A stretch of DNA of 64,000 nt. Source: Rhizobium leguminosarum (lineage in GTDB: Bacteria > Pseudomonadota > Alphaproteobacteria > Rhizobiales > Rhizobiaceae). Positions 1 through 9,165 of this stretch are shown piece after piece. Each line of letters starts with the position of its first letter. Within the stretch, counting starts at the first letter, position 1. The stretch lies in contig NZ_CP025012.1 of NCBI RefSeq assembly GCF_002953715.1, positions 1,922,001-1,986,000 on the forward strand, given 5' to 3'. Made by a program: the position numbers and the translations under genes. Under the pieces are notes generated by a model. It was not told the origin of the DNA. It saw only the letters and a list, made by a program, of their open reading frames with translations, and did no database searches.

Positions 1-300
1 TCGGTGATCACAGGAAATCCATATCGCTGTGACTATCGGGTATTGGACCGAAGCGGGCAAATAGTAGCCGTGGCTGCCTTTGGTCGGTGTTTCAGGGATG
101 AAGCCGGAAACCCGTCGCAATATGCGGGCATCGTCTACCCGACGAATGATCACGTCCAGCAAGACCAATTAACTGCTCACTGCAGCGAGGCACTGAAAAT
201 TGCGCGGTCATCCGGCCTGCAGGCGACGGCCGATGCGCTTGAAGCGATTCTCAAAGAGCTTGCCAAGCCGATGCCTTCAGACACCGTGCAGGTTCATTGA
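1..300 (+). CDS. C-terminal part of a PAS-domain protein, cut by window edge
   Basis: The reading frame is open from the first base and ends at a TGA, so the gene starts outside the window. The first 45 or so visible residues, with YRVLDRSGQIVAV followed by FRDEAGNPSQYAGI, resemble the last strands of a PAS/PAC sensor fold. The remaining 45 residues form a probable helix rich in Leu and Ala. PAS domains sense redox, light or small ligands, but no ligand residue or output domain is visible here. It is convergent with the universal stress gene downstream. The PAS assignment is moderately sure; the full function cannot be told from a fragment. Confidence 0.55.
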   Translation, partial: SVITGNPYRCDYRVLDRSGQIVAVAAFGRCFRDEAGNPSQYAGIVYPTNDHVQQDQLTAHCSEALKIARSSGLQATADALEAILKELAKPMPSDTVQVH

Positions 301-448
301 TTCCTTCCCAAGTGTTAGTTGTCGCATCAGACTTTCGGTGATGGCAACGATCTGTGCGAGCCGTTGATACTTGACACCCGCAGAGGGCGCTCTTCTCCGG
401 GCAGTGATCGATGTTACGGTCATCGGCAACGCGCCGCGCGCACCGCAG

Positions 449-1270
449 TTAGTGGCAAAGGACAGTGGGCATTTCGAGGCGTGTCAACAGGGACCGTGTG
501 ATCCCTCCCAAGATGAATTCGCGCAGCCGCGAATGGCCGTATGCGCCGGCGACCAGCAAATCTGCCTTGCGTTCCAGGGCTGCACCTTGAATGACGCTGG
601 CTGACGAGTCTCCCTTCGCCTGCACGGCTGCGATTTCGACGGCAAGACCAGCCTTCCGAAGCGCAGCCGCAAGGTGATCTCGACTGCGCTCGTCAATCTG
701 CTTGTCATCGGTGACGGAAATCAGCACGACACGCGAAACCCGTTCAAGCAAGAACCTGGCGCCCGCCAGTGCCCGCGCGACAGTGGCTCCTCCATCCCAG
801 GCGACGGCAACAGCATCGATCCGGCTGCAGAAATTGTCTGTGGGAAAAAGCAGGAGCGGTCGACCGCTTTCAAACAGCACGCTCTCGATCAGCGGTCTCA
901 TCAGTTCAGATGCTTCCAAAATGGAAAGATCGTATGCGCGCGACAGCTCGGCAAGAGTTTGTGCGACAAACGGCTGCCTGACATCGAATGGCTGGATCTC
1001 GACCTCGACCTCGGCTTTTTTCGCATAATCACGGAGCGTCTGCCCGAGAACGGTTCCATTGTCTTTACTCAATCGCTCCGCCTCCGCACGCATTTTGTCG
1101 ACGTCAAGGAGTGATGGAAATCGCGGCTGAACGGGTTCGATCCTGATCTGCGGTATACTTGCCGTCAAACCGGCCTTTTGGTGAAGGGAAACATCGACAG
1201 CATTCTGAAGGAGCGAGAAGGAGCTTGCGTCTGGATAGGTGGCCAGCGGTAAATGGAATTGCGCTTTCAT
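449..1270 (-). CDS. Universal stress protein, tandem UspA domains
   Basis: This 273-residue protein has the length of a tandem universal stress protein. The C-terminal half carries the nucleotide-binding signature GAYGHSRLREFILGG, close to the family G-2x-G-9x-G pattern; the N-terminal half is more diverged. The ATG at 1270 is preferred over an upstream start because GGGAGG lies nine bases before it. A perfect FixK/FNR box stands 57 bases upstream, so induction at low oxygen is likely. Such proteins are cytoplasmic and often bind ATP; the precise role is unknown. The family call is firm. Confidence 0.85.
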   Translation of the reverse strand: MKAQFHLPLATYPDASSFSLLQNAVDVSLHQKAGLTASIPQIRIEPVQPRFPSLLDVDKMRAEAERLSKDNGTVLGQTLRDYAKKAEVEVEIQPFDVRQPFVAQTLAELSRAYDLSILEASELMRPLIESVLFESGRPLLLFPTDNFCSRIDAVAVAWDGGATVARALAGARFLLERVSRVVLISVTDDKQIDERSRDHLAAALRKAGLAVEIAAVQAKGDSSASVIQGAALERKADLLVAGAYGHSRLREFILGGITRSLLTRLEMPTVLCH

Positions 1271-1584
1271 GGCTGAAGTCCTCCCAATGGTTGGAGGTAT
1301 CATAGCGTAAAGGCGTCTCCCGCGCTTTGATGAAGATCAAGGTCGTTCCACCGCGAAAGCGCGACCGTGATATTGAACGTCCTCATGAGGAAGGAAGCGG
1401 AATTCATAGGGCGAAGCGGCAAAGATCTATGCTAAGCGATGAAGTGCGATCAGCGATTGAATATCAGCACTTCGCGGAGCAGACCCGTCCGGACGCCGCC
1501 GGGCAGCAGCTTGCGGATGAACAGCAGTGGCATATACGGCGCAGCTGCCTTCGATGAATCGGCCGGCGCGCCTGGACCCATCGG
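1271..1584. other. Intergenic region with promoters of usp and the MgtC-like gene
   Basis: No convincing gene is seen in this 314-base divergent region. It holds the FixK/FNR-type palindrome at 1327-1340 close to the stress gene. No clear regulatory element was seen next to the plus-strand MgtC-like gene. Confidence 0.6.
1327..1340. promoter_or_regulatory. FixK/FNR-type anaerobox
   Basis: The sequence is TTGAT GAAG ATCAA, a perfect match to the FNR/FixK consensus TTGAT-N4-ATCAA. It lies 57 bases upstream of the universal stress protein start codon, a usual distance for class II activation around -40. No FixK or FnrN gene is in the window. Binding is inferred from the motif only. Confidence 0.7.
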
Positions 1585-2847
1585 ATGATGACATCATTGG
1601 TGACGACAGAAGCATTCCAGCGCCTCAGTCTGGCACTTGCAATCGGCATTCTTGTCGGTATTGAGCGCGGCTGGCAGGATCGTGAGGCTGCTCCAGGCAA
1701 AAGAGTAGCCGGTATCCGCACCTATGGCCTGTCAAGTTTCCTCGGCGGCTTCTGCGGTTTTCTGCAGCCTCTGACAGGGCCGATTCTGCCGACAGCTATC
1801 TTTATATTCTTTTGCATCACCGTTCTCCTCTTCAGCCTCATGCAGGCGGCACAAGAAGAGGATTACAGCGCCACCGGCACCATTGCGGCCCTGGCGGTTT
1901 TTGCGTTGGGCTTTGGCGCGGTCGTGGCGGATATGACGGTAACGGCCGCAAGCGCTGTGGCCATAACGGCCCTTCTTGCAGCGCGGGAGCCGTTGCATGG
2001 ATTTCTTCGCCGTTTGACCTGGCTTGAACTCAGGGCCGCTCTGATCCTTTTGACGATGACCATCGTCATCCTCCCTATCCTTCCCAATAGGCCGATTGAT
2101 CCTTGGCAGACAATCAATCCTTTCGAGCTTTGGATGATGACAATCCTGGTGGGAACCGTTTCCTTTACCGGTTATATCCTCATCAGGCTGAGCGGCGCCC
2201 GCGCCGGAATACTGCTGACGGGGGCCAGCGGTGGCATCGTTTCCTCGACGGCCTTGACGCTTTCCTTCGCCCGTCAGTCGAAGCAGATGCCTGGCCTCTC
2301 GCCACTCCTCTCAGCGGGAGCAATGCTGGCGGGAGCCGTTTCTCTCGCCCGCGTGCTTTTGATTTGCGGCGTTATAGCACCGGCAGTTTTCAGGGAGCTT
2401 GCTCCATCACTCGCTCCGGCTGCTGCCACCCTCGCCATAGCAGGCGGCTTCGCCGCATTGCTGCAACGTCCGGATGACGGCACCGATTTTTCACCCCGAA
2501 ACCCGCTCGAGGTGATGGTCGTGCTGCGCTTCGCACTCCTTCTCGCCGTCGTGACAGTCCTGACGCGAATGACCTTGATCGGCTTTGGAACTCAGTCGTT
2601 GATCGCCCTTGCATTCATCACAGGACTGGGCGATCTCGATGCGATAACGCTTGCCGTTGCGAAACTGTCATCCGTCCAGGTGCCTGCAGACGCGGCCGCT
2701 CGAGCCATAGCGGTCGCCGCTTTCGCCAATCTTCTTGCGAAAGCCGTTCTTGCAGCAAGTACGGGGAGCATCGCTTATGCGGTTCGTTTTGCGATCGCAG
2801 GCGGTGTCGCGACCTTGGCCGGAATTGCCGGCTTGGTTTTGGCATGA
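1585..2847 (+). CDS. MgtC/SapB family membrane protein with DUF4010-type C-terminal half
   Basis: This is a 420-residue polytopic inner-membrane protein. Residues 10-140 match the MgtC/SapB fold, with the early signature GILVGIERGW and several hydrophobic helices. Residues 190-400 form a second all-helical membrane unit resembling DUF4010, with the conserved-looking segment TGASGGIVSSTALT. Proteins of this two-part type are widespread in Proteobacteria and their transport substrate is not established; a link to magnesium or stress is only by analogy with MgtC. The first of two adjacent ATG codons is taken as start; the ribosome site is weak. Confidence 0.8.
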   Translation: MMTSLVTTEAFQRLSLALAIGILVGIERGWQDREAAPGKRVAGIRTYGLSSFLGGFCGFLQPLTGPILPTAIFIFFCITVLLFSLMQAAQEEDYSATGTIAALAVFALGFGAVVADMTVTAASAVAITALLAAREPLHGFLRRLTWLELRAALILLTMTIVILPILPNRPIDPWQTINPFELWMMTILVGTVSFTGYILIRLSGARAGILLTGASGGIVSSTALTLSFARQSKQMPGLSPLLSAGAMLAGAVSLARVLLICGVIAPAVFRELAPSLAPAAATLAIAGGFAALLQRPDDGTDFSPRNPLEVMVVLRFALLLAVVTVLTRMTLIGFGTQSLIALAFITGLGDLDAITLAVAKLSSVQVPADAAARAIAVAAFANLLAKAVLAASTGSIAYAVRFAIAGGVATLAGIAGLVLA

Positions 2848-2904
2848 GCGCATCGGTGCCTGGAACGATATTCGTCCGCATCAGGCAGTCACCATCAACG
2901 ATCG

Positions 2905-3282
2905 TCACAGCGGTCTCGCCTCGGAGAAATGACCGGCAAATCCCGCAAGCATGGCCCCGAGCGGAAGACGCCGAACCAGTCTGGCTGCAATGAAGGTTGC
3001 GCCGATTGCCGCGGCAAGTTTCAGCCAGGGATAGTCGCCGAGCTGGACATGCGCGCTTGCGTCCACCGATGTGGCCTTGGCTTTCAACGCCGCTTCCGCA
3101 TCCTCGCGCAGCACGCCTATGCGGGCATTCAGCAGTCTGACCTCATGCTGCAGGGCGTTCAGGCTCTCGTCGGCCTTTTCACGCGCGGTCTGCTCAGCGG
3201 CATCGGCAAAGGGCGGATCACCTTCCGCGATCAGTTCGTCGGGGTCAGGCGGAAGGCCGTGGCGGTTGATGGATGATTGCAT
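2905..3282 (-). CDS. Small membrane-anchored protein, YqjD/ElaB-like layout
   Basis: This 125-residue protein has a charged N-terminus, a coiled-coil-like helix at about 25-75 (heptads of Leu and Ala in LNALQHEVRLLNARIG) and one hydrophobic segment near residues 90-110 (PWLKLAAAIGATFIAARLV). The plan resembles YqjD/ElaB-type ribosome-associated inner-membrane proteins, but sequence similarity is only suggestive. The ATG at 3282 is preferred to that at 3288 because GAGGA sits seven bases upstream of it. It lies downstream of the stress-type gene at 3349-4026, separated by a terminator hairpin, so it may be read partly by read-through. The function is unknown. Confidence 0.6.
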   Translation of the reverse strand: MQSSINRHGLPPDPDELIAEGDPPFADAAEQTAREKADESLNALQHEVRLLNARIGVLREDAEAALKAKATSVDASAHVQLGDYPWLKLAAAIGATFIAARLVRRLPLGAMLAGFAGHFSEARPL

Positions 3283-3311
3283 GGACATGTCCTCGAATAG
3301 GTGAGCGAGAG

Positions 3312-3341
3312 GAAATAAGGCCCGGCATTGCGGCCGGGCCC
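3312..3341 (-). terminator. Rho-independent terminator after the stress-type gene
   Basis: Read on the minus strand there is a stem of GGCCCGGC pairing with GCCGGGCC around a short loop, followed by TTATTT. It sits directly after the stop of the gene at 3349-4026. Confidence 0.6.
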
Positions 3342-3348
3342 CATAATA

Positions 3349-4026
3349 TCAGTGGTCGCGCCGGAAACCCTGGCTCTGGTGAGATCCGCCCTGGGATTGG
3401 GTTTGGGACTGGCCTTGGGATTGGCGATTGGTTTCGTCCGGTGACGCGGTGCCGGGGTCGGGGAAGGTATAGGCACGCACCTTGGCGCTTCCATGCGTGG
3501 TGTCGCGCATTGCCACAGGGCGCGCATCGTCTAATGCACTCTCGGACACGGCGAGATCTTCCGACGATTTGCCGCCGGAGGGTTGGCCGGCAAACCCGGT
3601 ATTGGATGCGCCTTGCTGCCTGTTTTCCAATGACCAGAGGTCGGCCCGCTCATCCATGTCGATGCTGCCCTCGTCGTCCAGAATATCGTGGACGGTCTCA
3701 TAAAGCGCGTCATCGATATCATTGACCTGGACGAGGAAGCCGCCTCGCCGCAGCCCTTCTGCGTAGACCGCGCGATCCTCGTCGGGGAAAAAGAAGTCTG
3801 CCAAAGCGTCGAAGAAGCCGCTACGGTCGTCGCTCATCGCGCCGGCATTTTTTCCATCTGCCTCATATCCGGGCATCAGCCTTATTCTCGCAACCGGCAC
3901 GCCCGCGTCTTCAAGGCGGGAGACGGCGGATTCGGCCTCCGATCGGCTGTCGAAGAATGAAGTAAGGCTGCTACCGCCTGTCGGGCCTGAGAAGGCCGGG
4001 TTGGTATCGTTGTAAATGCTGCCCAT
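3349..4026 (-). CDS. General stress protein-like protein with low-complexity tail
   Basis: This 225-residue soluble protein starts at the ATG at 4026, preceded by GAGAGGAGAG. Residues 20-60 (TSFFDSRSEAESAVSRLEDA, then GVPVARIRLMPG) resemble the alpha/beta domain of YflT-type general stress protein 17M. Residues 70-130 are acidic and Phe-rich. The last 25 residues are a Gln/Ser-rich repeat. An EcfG-like promoter motif 74 bases upstream supports membership of the general stress response. The molecular function is unknown; the family call is moderate. Confidence 0.6.
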   Translation of the reverse strand: MGSIYNDTNPAFSGPTGGSSLTSFFDSRSEAESAVSRLEDAGVPVARIRLMPGYEADGKNAGAMSDDRSGFFDALADFFFPDEDRAVYAEGLRRGGFLVQVNDIDDALYETVHDILDDEGSIDMDERADLWSLENRQQGASNTGFAGQPSGGKSSEDLAVSESALDDARPVAMRDTTHGSAKVRAYTFPDPGTASPDETNRQSQGQSQTQSQGGSHQSQGFRRDH

Positions 4027-4099
4027 GGGACTCTCCTCTCGATGTCTGGATCCAGCCGCCAATGCGAAGTTGGCCGATATCTGGTTTCCTGACTTGAAG

Positions 4100-4124
4100 A
4101 ACCGGTGGCTGAGTTGAATGTTCC
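4100..4124 (-). promoter_or_regulatory. Putative EcfG (general stress sigma factor) promoter
   Basis: On the minus strand GGAAC is followed after 16 bases by GGTT, close to the alphaproteobacterial EcfG consensus GGAAC-N16/17-CGTT. It lies 74 bases upstream of the stress-type gene start at 4026. Confidence 0.5.
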
Positions 4125-4299
4125 AAGGGAATGGCAATGGGAATGACGATGCTCCGCCATGTCGCCCGCGGTTCCATAACGCTGCCGCCTGCCATCAGAT
4201 ACGCAAAGTCGCAAATTGCGCCGTTCGCGAAATCCCTCAGCGGTTGACGTCAAACCTTCGAGACGCTAGCACGGCTTTGACGCATTGGGGATAATTCAT

Positions 4300-4908
4300 A
4301 TGGACATGTTTACGGCAGCCGGTCTGACGGCTTTGCTGCAGGTCATCGCTATCGACCTCGTTCTCGCCGGCGACAACGCCGTGGTTATCGGTCTTGCCGC
4401 TGCCGGCCTCGAGGCCACGCAACGCCGCAAGGCGATTATCGTTGGCATTCTGGCCGCGACCGTTCTGCGTATTCTCTTTGCCAGTGTCGCGGTCTATCTG
4501 CTGGCAATCGTCGGCCTGCTGCTGGCCGGCGGCCTCCTGCTGCTCTGGGTCTGCTGGAAGATGTGGCGCGAGCTTCGCGCCGGCCATGGCGAGAACCACG
4601 AAGCCGCAGGTGCCGAAGGCGCGCCGAAAAAGACCTTCTTCCAGGCGGCGACCCAGATCGTCATCGCCGACGTTTCGATGTCGCTCGACAACGTTCTGGC
4701 CGTTGCCGGTGCTGCGCGCGAACATCCGAGCGTGCTGGTCATCGGTCTCGGCCTGTCGATCGCGCTGATGGGCATTGCCGCAAACCTGATCGCTCGGTTG
4801 CTCACCAACCATCGCTGGATCGCCTATGTCGGTCTGCTGATCATCCTCTATGTCTCGCTCGACATGATCCACCGCGGTGCCGTCGAGGTTCTGCCCTACA
4901 TGCAGTGA
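4300..4908 (+). CDS. TerC family integral membrane protein
   Basis: This 202-residue protein has about seven hydrophobic helices and the two TerC signatures: AIDLVLAGDNAVV (Asp19, Asp25, Asn26) and IADVSMSLDNV (Asp124, Asp130, Asn131). Paired acidic residues in these helices are the presumed metal site; TerC/Alx proteins are linked to tellurite resistance, alkaline response and manganese export. The start is the ATG at 4300, with GGGG eight bases upstream. No manganese riboswitch of the yybP-ykoY type was recognised in the 270-base leader. The family call is sure, the substrate is not. Confidence 0.85.
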   Translation: MDMFTAAGLTALLQVIAIDLVLAGDNAVVIGLAAAGLEATQRRKAIIVGILAATVLRILFASVAVYLLAIVGLLLAGGLLLLWVCWKMWRELRAGHGENHEAAGAEGAPKKTFFQAATQIVIADVSMSLDNVLAVAGAAREHPSVLVIGLGLSIALMGIAANLIARLLTNHRWIAYVGLLIILYVSLDMIHRGAVEVLPYMQ

Positions 4909-4944
4909 CCCTGCATGTCGTGACCGGGCATGCAGTAACGAGGC

Positions 4945-5769
4945 TCAGGCCTCGATCCTGACCTCGGTCTCGAAGCTCATCTGGTCATACGCCGGCACCA
5001 CATGGTCCGGCGTCTCAGCCATCACCACGTCGTAGTCGAGCGGCGTGTGCATATGCGTGAGGATCGCCTGTTTCGGCTTCAGCCGGCCGATCCAGTCGAG
5101 CGACTGTTCCAGCGACAGATGGCTCGGATGGTAGGTATATTGCAGCGCGTCGATGATCAGCATGTCGAGATTTTGTAGCTTCTCGACGGTCTGCGGCGGG
5201 AAGTCGCTGATATCGCTGCAATAAGCCACATCGCCGATCCGGAAGCCGAGCGAGTGGATGTCGCCGTGCTGCTGGATATGCGGGTGGAAGGCGATCGTGC
5301 CTCCGGGGCCGCGGATTTCCAGGGGTTCGTCGAGGTTTTCGATGACGATCGGCAGCACGATCGGCGGATAATTGCTGCCCGGCGGCGTTTCCAGGCAATA
5401 GCCGAAGGCTTCCCGCAGCCTGTCCATCGTAAATTGGTCGGCAAAGATCGGCACCCGGCGGCGGGTATTGTGAAAATAGCCGCGCAGATCGTCGATGCCG
5501 TGAATATGATCGGCATGCGGATGGCTGTAGAGCACGGCGTCGACATGGTCGGCCCCTGCCCTGATCATCTGCTCGCGGAAATCCGGCCCGGTGTCGATGA
5601 CGACGGTGGTCACCCCACCATCCGGTGCGAATTGCTGCACCATGAAGGCTGCGCGCGTGCGCCGGTTCTTCGGATTGTCGGGATTGCAGGCGCCCCAGTC
5701 GCCGGTGATGCGCGGCACGCCCGGTGACGACGAACAGCCGAGAATGGTGAAACGCCGCCGGTAGAGCAC
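4945..5769 (-). CDS. MBL-fold metallo-hydrolase, PhnP-like
   Basis: This 274-residue protein belongs to the metallo-beta-lactamase fold. The metal motif HPHADH is at residues 83-88, with further metal ligands expected near ILTHMHTPLD at the C-terminus. It resembles the PhnP-type phosphodiesterase branch, but no phn genes are nearby. The start is taken as GTG at 5769, four bases after the tatD stop, where the family sequence LYRRRFTILGCSSSPGVPR begins; upstream extension would only read tatD out of frame. It is the last gene of the metG-tatD unit. The natural substrate is unknown. Confidence 0.8.
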   Translation of the reverse strand: MLYRRRFTILGCSSSPGVPRITGDWGACNPDNPKNRRTRAAFMVQQFAPDGGVTTVVIDTGPDFREQMIRAGADHVDAVLYSHPHADHIHGIDDLRGYFHNTRRRVPIFADQFTMDRLREAFGYCLETPPGSNYPPIVLPIVIENLDEPLEIRGPGGTIAFHPHIQQHGDIHSLGFRIGDVAYCSDISDFPPQTVEKLQNLDMLIIDALQYTYHPSHLSLEQSLDWIGRLKPKQAILTHMHTPLDYDVVMAETPDHVVPAYDQMSFETEVRIEA

Positions 5770-5773
5770 GCCG

Positions 5774-6556
5774 CTAGATCCTCGGCATCTTCGAGAACAG
5801 CCGGAAAGCGTTCTCTGTCGTGATCCGCGCGACCTCTTCGTAGGAGAGGCCGATCGTATCGGCGAGCACCTCTGCCGTGTTGACGACGTAGGACGGCTCG
5901 TTGCGCTTGCCGCGCCAGCGCTTCGGCGCCAGATAGGGCGCGTCTGTTTCCACAAGCAGCCGCTCATGCGGGATCATCCTGGCGATCTCGCGCAGCTCTT
6001 CCGACTTCGGGAAGGTCAGGATGCCCGAGAAGGAAATGTAGCCACCGAGTGCGACACCGGTCTTGGCAAGCTCCGGGCCGGCGGAGAAGCAGTGAAGAAT
6101 GAAGGGGAAGGCCCCCTTCCCGCTTTCCTCGGTCAGGATGTCCGCCATGTCCTCGTCGGCACTGCGGCTGTGGATGACGAGCGGCAGCCGGGTCTCGCGC
6201 GCCGCCGCAATATGCCGACGAAAGCCGGTCTGCTGATCCTCAGGCTTCTGCGTGTCGTAGAAATAATCGAGGCCGGCCTCACCGATCGCCACCACCTTCT
6301 CATGGGCATTGGCGAGACGCACCAGCTCTTCCGTCTGGATGTCAAGCTCTTCGTCGGCATTGTTCGGATGCGTGCCGACCGAGCAGAACACCGAGGGATA
6401 TTTCTCCGTGATGGCAAGCAGCGTCTCGAGCTTGCGCACTCGCGTCGAGATCGTCACCATCTGCGCAACACCAGCCGAATGGGCGCGCGCGACGATCTCG
6501 TCCCGCTCCGCCTCGAAGTCGGCGAAATCAAGATGGCAATGCGTGTCGATCAACAC
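5774..6556 (-). CDS. tatD: TatD family metal-dependent deoxyribonuclease
   Basis: This 260-residue TIM-barrel hydrolase has the N-terminal metal pair IDTHCHLDF (His6, His8), central metal ligands in AIGEAGLDYFYD and LPLVIHSR, the ILHCFSAG segment and the C-terminal ETDAPYLAPKR motif. TatD enzymes are 3'-5' exonucleases on single-stranded or damaged DNA. The GTG at 6556 is taken as start; it follows the metG stop by four bases, with GGAGG overlapping the metG end. Tight spacing with metG and the MBL gene indicates one transcript. A TTG three bases later is a possible alternative start. Confidence 0.9.
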   Translation of the reverse strand: MLIDTHCHLDFADFEAERDEIVARAHSAGVAQMVTISTRVRKLETLLAITEKYPSVFCSVGTHPNNADEELDIQTEELVRLANAHEKVVAIGEAGLDYFYDTQKPEDQQTGFRRHIAAARETRLPLVIHSRSADEDMADILTEESGKGAFPFILHCFSAGPELAKTGVALGGYISFSGILTFPKSEELREIARMIPHERLLVETDAPYLAPKRWRGKRNEPSYVVNTAEVLADTIGLSYEEVARITTENAFRLFSKMPRI

Positions 6557-6560
6557 GGCC

Positions 6561-8111
6561 TCAAGCCTCCGGAGCCACGTAGCGCGGGAAGACCGGCGTC
6601 GGCGCTTCGAGCGCCGTTCCGGCAACCAGACGGCCGGCTTCGCCGAGGGCAGCAAAATCGCGCTTGTCTTCGGGTGCCGCGACCAGATCGAGCAGCTTGC
6701 CTGATGATTCCGGCATGAAGGGCTGCAGCAGGATGGCAATCTGGCGCACGACTTCGGCAGTCACGTAAAGCACCGTGCCCATCCGCTCCGGATCGGTCTT
6801 CTTCAGCGCCCACGGCGCCTGGCCGGCGAAATAACGGTCGGTCTCGGAAACGACCGATATGATCGAGGCGAGCGCCCGGTGGATCTGCTGCTTGCCCATA
6901 TCCTCGCGGGTCGAGGCGTACAGCGCGTCGACCTGTGCCAGCATCGCCTTGTCTTCGTCGCTGAGCGCCCCGCATTCCGGGATCTTGCCGTCGCAATTCT
7001 TGACGATCATCGACAGCGAGCGGCTGGCGAGATTGCCGATGCCGTTGGCGAGGTCGGAATTGATGCGGGTGCCGATCGCCTCTTCGCTATAGCTGCCGTC
7101 CTGGCCGAAGGACACTTCGCGCAGGAAGAAGTAGCGCACCTGGTCGAGGCCGAAATGGTTCACCAGATTGACCGGATCGACGACGTTGCCGAGCGACTTC
7201 GACATCTTCTCGCCCTTGTTGAGCAGAAAGCCGTGGGCAAAGACCCGCTTCGGCAGCGGCAGCTTCGCCGACATCAGGAAGGCCGGCCAGTAGACGGCAT
7301 GGAAGCGGATGATGTCCTTGCCGATGATGTGCACGTCGGCCGGCCAGTATTTCGCCCGCGGGCCGTTCCTGTCCTCGATATAGCCTGTTGCGGTGATGTA
7401 GTTGGTCAGCGCGTCGACCCAGACATACATGACGTGGGCCGGATCGTTCGGCACCTTGATGCCCCAGTCGAAGGTCGTGCGCGAGACCGAAAGGTCCTTG
7501 AGGCCCGACTTGACGAAGGAAATCACCTCGTTGCGGCGCTCGGCCGGACCGATGAAGTCGGGGTTCGCCTCATAATGCGCAAGCAGCTTCTCCTGGTACT
7601 CGGAGAGCTTGAAGAAATAGCTTGCCTCTTCCACCCACTCGACGGGCGTGCCCTGCGGCCCGTAGCGCACGCCGTCGGCGCGCAGTTCGGTCTCGTTTTC
7701 CTGGTAATAGGCCTCGTCGCGCACCGAATACCAGCCGGCATAGCTGTCCTTGTAGATGTCGCCATTGTCGGCCATCAGCTTCCAGATGTTCCGCGACGTC
7801 TCGTGATGACGCTCCTGCGTGGTGCGGATGAAATCATCATTCGAGGCGTTGAGCAGTGTCGCCATCGCCTGGAATTCGCCGGAGTTGCGGTCGGCGAGCG
7901 CCTGCGCCCTGATCCCCTCGGCGCGCGCTGTCTGCTGCATCTTCTGGCCGTGCTCGTCGGTGCCGGTCAGGAAGAAGACATCCTTGCCATCCAGGCGCTG
8001 ATAACGCGCCATCGCATCGGTCGCGATCAGCTCGTAGGCATGGCCGATATGCGGCTTGCCGTTAGGGTAGGAAATCGCGGTGGTGATGTAGAAGGGTGTC
8101 TTGTCTGTCAT
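6561..8111 (-). CDS. metG: Methionyl-tRNA synthetase
   Basis: This 516-residue cytoplasmic class I synthetase charges tRNA-Met. The HIGH motif is at residues 21-24 (PHIGHAYE) and the KMSKS motif near residue 300 ([10 protein letters not shown]). The length fits the short bacterial form without the C-terminal tRNA-binding domain. The ATG giving [11 protein letters not shown] is used; an in-frame TTG three codons upstream has no better support. It heads the metG-tatD-MBL transcript. Its usual neighbour holB is separated from it by two plus-strand genes. Confidence 0.96.
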   Translation of the reverse strand: MTDKTPFYITTAISYPNGKPHIGHAYELIATDAMARYQRLDGKDVFFLTGTDEHGQKMQQTARAEGIRAQALADRNSGEFQAMATLLNASNDDFIRTTQERHHETSRNIWKLMADNGDIYKDSYAGWYSVRDEAYYQENETELRADGVRYGPQGTPVEWVEEASYFFKLSEYQEKLLAHYEANPDFIGPAERRNEVISFVKSGLKDLSVSRTTFDWGIKVPNDPAHVMYVWVDALTNYITATGYIEDRNGPRAKYWPADVHIIGKDIIRFHAVYWPAFLMSAKLPLPKRVFAHGFLLNKGEKMSKSLGNVVDPVNLVNHFGLDQVRYFFLREVSFGQDGSYSEEAIGTRINSDLANGIGNLASRSLSMIVKNCDGKIPECGALSDEDKAMLAQVDALYASTREDMGKQQIHRALASIISVVSETDRYFAGQAPWALKKTDPERMGTVLYVTAEVVRQIAILLQPFMPESSGKLLDLVAAPEDKRDFAALGEAGRLVAGTALEAPTPVFPRYVAPEA

Positions 8112-8345
8112 GGCGGCCAATGTCCGGCTAACTCTATAAAAATGGTCAGCCGCTCTTAGCGCATGTCACCGTCAAGCGAAACCTCAACTTTCCAGCTATC
8201 GATGATTTCCCAGACGCTGACGTGGTGAACTTGACTCGGCTTCTGCCGCCATCTACCCGTCTTGGGAAAGAGGGCGGGACAAGAACGAAGTGTCAGTTTT
8301 CATCTACCGGATTTGTCGTGGCCCCGCGCAGTCGGGGGCGCTTGC

Positions 8346-9134
8346 TTGACATTCGAGCCGCTCTATTCGCTTTCCGGCCTGGTCGTCGGCGCCCTCGTCG
8401 GCATCACCGGCGTTGGCGGCGGTTCGCTGATGACACCCCTGCTGGTGCTGCTCTTCGGCGTCCATCCCGCCACCGCCGTCGGCACCGATCTTCTCTATGC
8501 GGCGATCACCAAGACGGCAGGTACGGCCGTTCACGGCATGCATGGGCGGGTCAACTGGAAGATCGTCGGCAGCCTCGCTTTCGGCAGCGTGCCGGCCGCC
8601 CTGCTGATGCTGTGGCTGCTGGCCGGCGTGGATCGCAAAAGCATCGGCGTGACCAATACCATCACCACCGCGCTCGGCTGGCTTCTGGTCATGACCGCGA
8701 TCATGCTGGTCTTTCGAGGTCCGATCCTCGAATTGGCGCGCCGCGCCATCGGCGACCGCACGCCGCCGAAGCCGACGACCATCCTCGCCCTCACCGTCAT
8801 TCTCGGATTCGTTCTCGGCGTCCTCGTCACCTTGACCTCGGTCGGCGCCGGGGCGTTGGGTGTGACGATCCTGCTGATCCTCTATCCCAGGCTCGATGTG
8901 CGCGAGATCGTTGGTTCCGATATCGTCCATGCGGTACCGCTGACCTTGATCGGCGGCACGGGCTATTGGCTGATCGGCGAGATCGACTGGCCGATGCTGC
9001 TTGCCCTGTTGATCGGCTCTATCCCCGGCATCATCATTGGAAGCCTTCTGGCGCCGAAGCTGCACGAACGCACCATCCGCATCGTCCTTGCCGCCACGCT
9101 TGCTGTCGTCGCATTGAAGCTGTTGACCGGCTGA
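8346..9134 (+). CDS. TSUP family (TauE/SafE) membrane permease
   Basis: This roughly 262-residue protein has about eight hydrophobic helices and the TSUP hallmarks GALVGITGVGGGSLMTPLL near the N-terminus and GVLVTLTSVGAGALGV as the second repeat. The family exports sulfite, sulfoacetate or related anions, but no sulfur gene is nearby. The start is uncertain: a TTG at 8346, preceded by GGGGG, gives a start like its relatives, while a longer version from a TTG at 8262 is possible. It lies on the opposite strand between holB and metG. Confidence 0.8.
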   Translation: MTFEPLYSLSGLVVGALVGITGVGGGSLMTPLLVLLFGVHPATAVGTDLLYAAITKTAGTAVHGMHGRVNWKIVGSLAFGSVPAALLMLWLLAGVDRKSIGVTNTITTALGWLLVMTAIMLVFRGPILELARRAIGDRTPPKPTTILALTVILGFVLGVLVTLTSVGAGALGVTILLILYPRLDVREIVGSDIVHAVPLTLIGGTGYWLIGEIDWPMLLALLIGSIPGIIIGSLLAPKLHERTIRIVLAATLAVVALKLLTG

Positions 9135-9165
9135 TCAGGTGCAGACTGATAAACGGGGATAATGC

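Noticed and set aside
4909..4944. Repeated GCATGCAGT/GCATGTCGT units between terC and the MBL gene
   Set aside because: Short and imperfect, only a few bases each; not convincing as a repeat element or terminator.
6879..8159. Long plus-strand frame (426 codons) opposite metG
   Set aside because: Shadow of a GC-rich gene; composition His/Asp/Val/Arg-rich without domain, while metG is certain.
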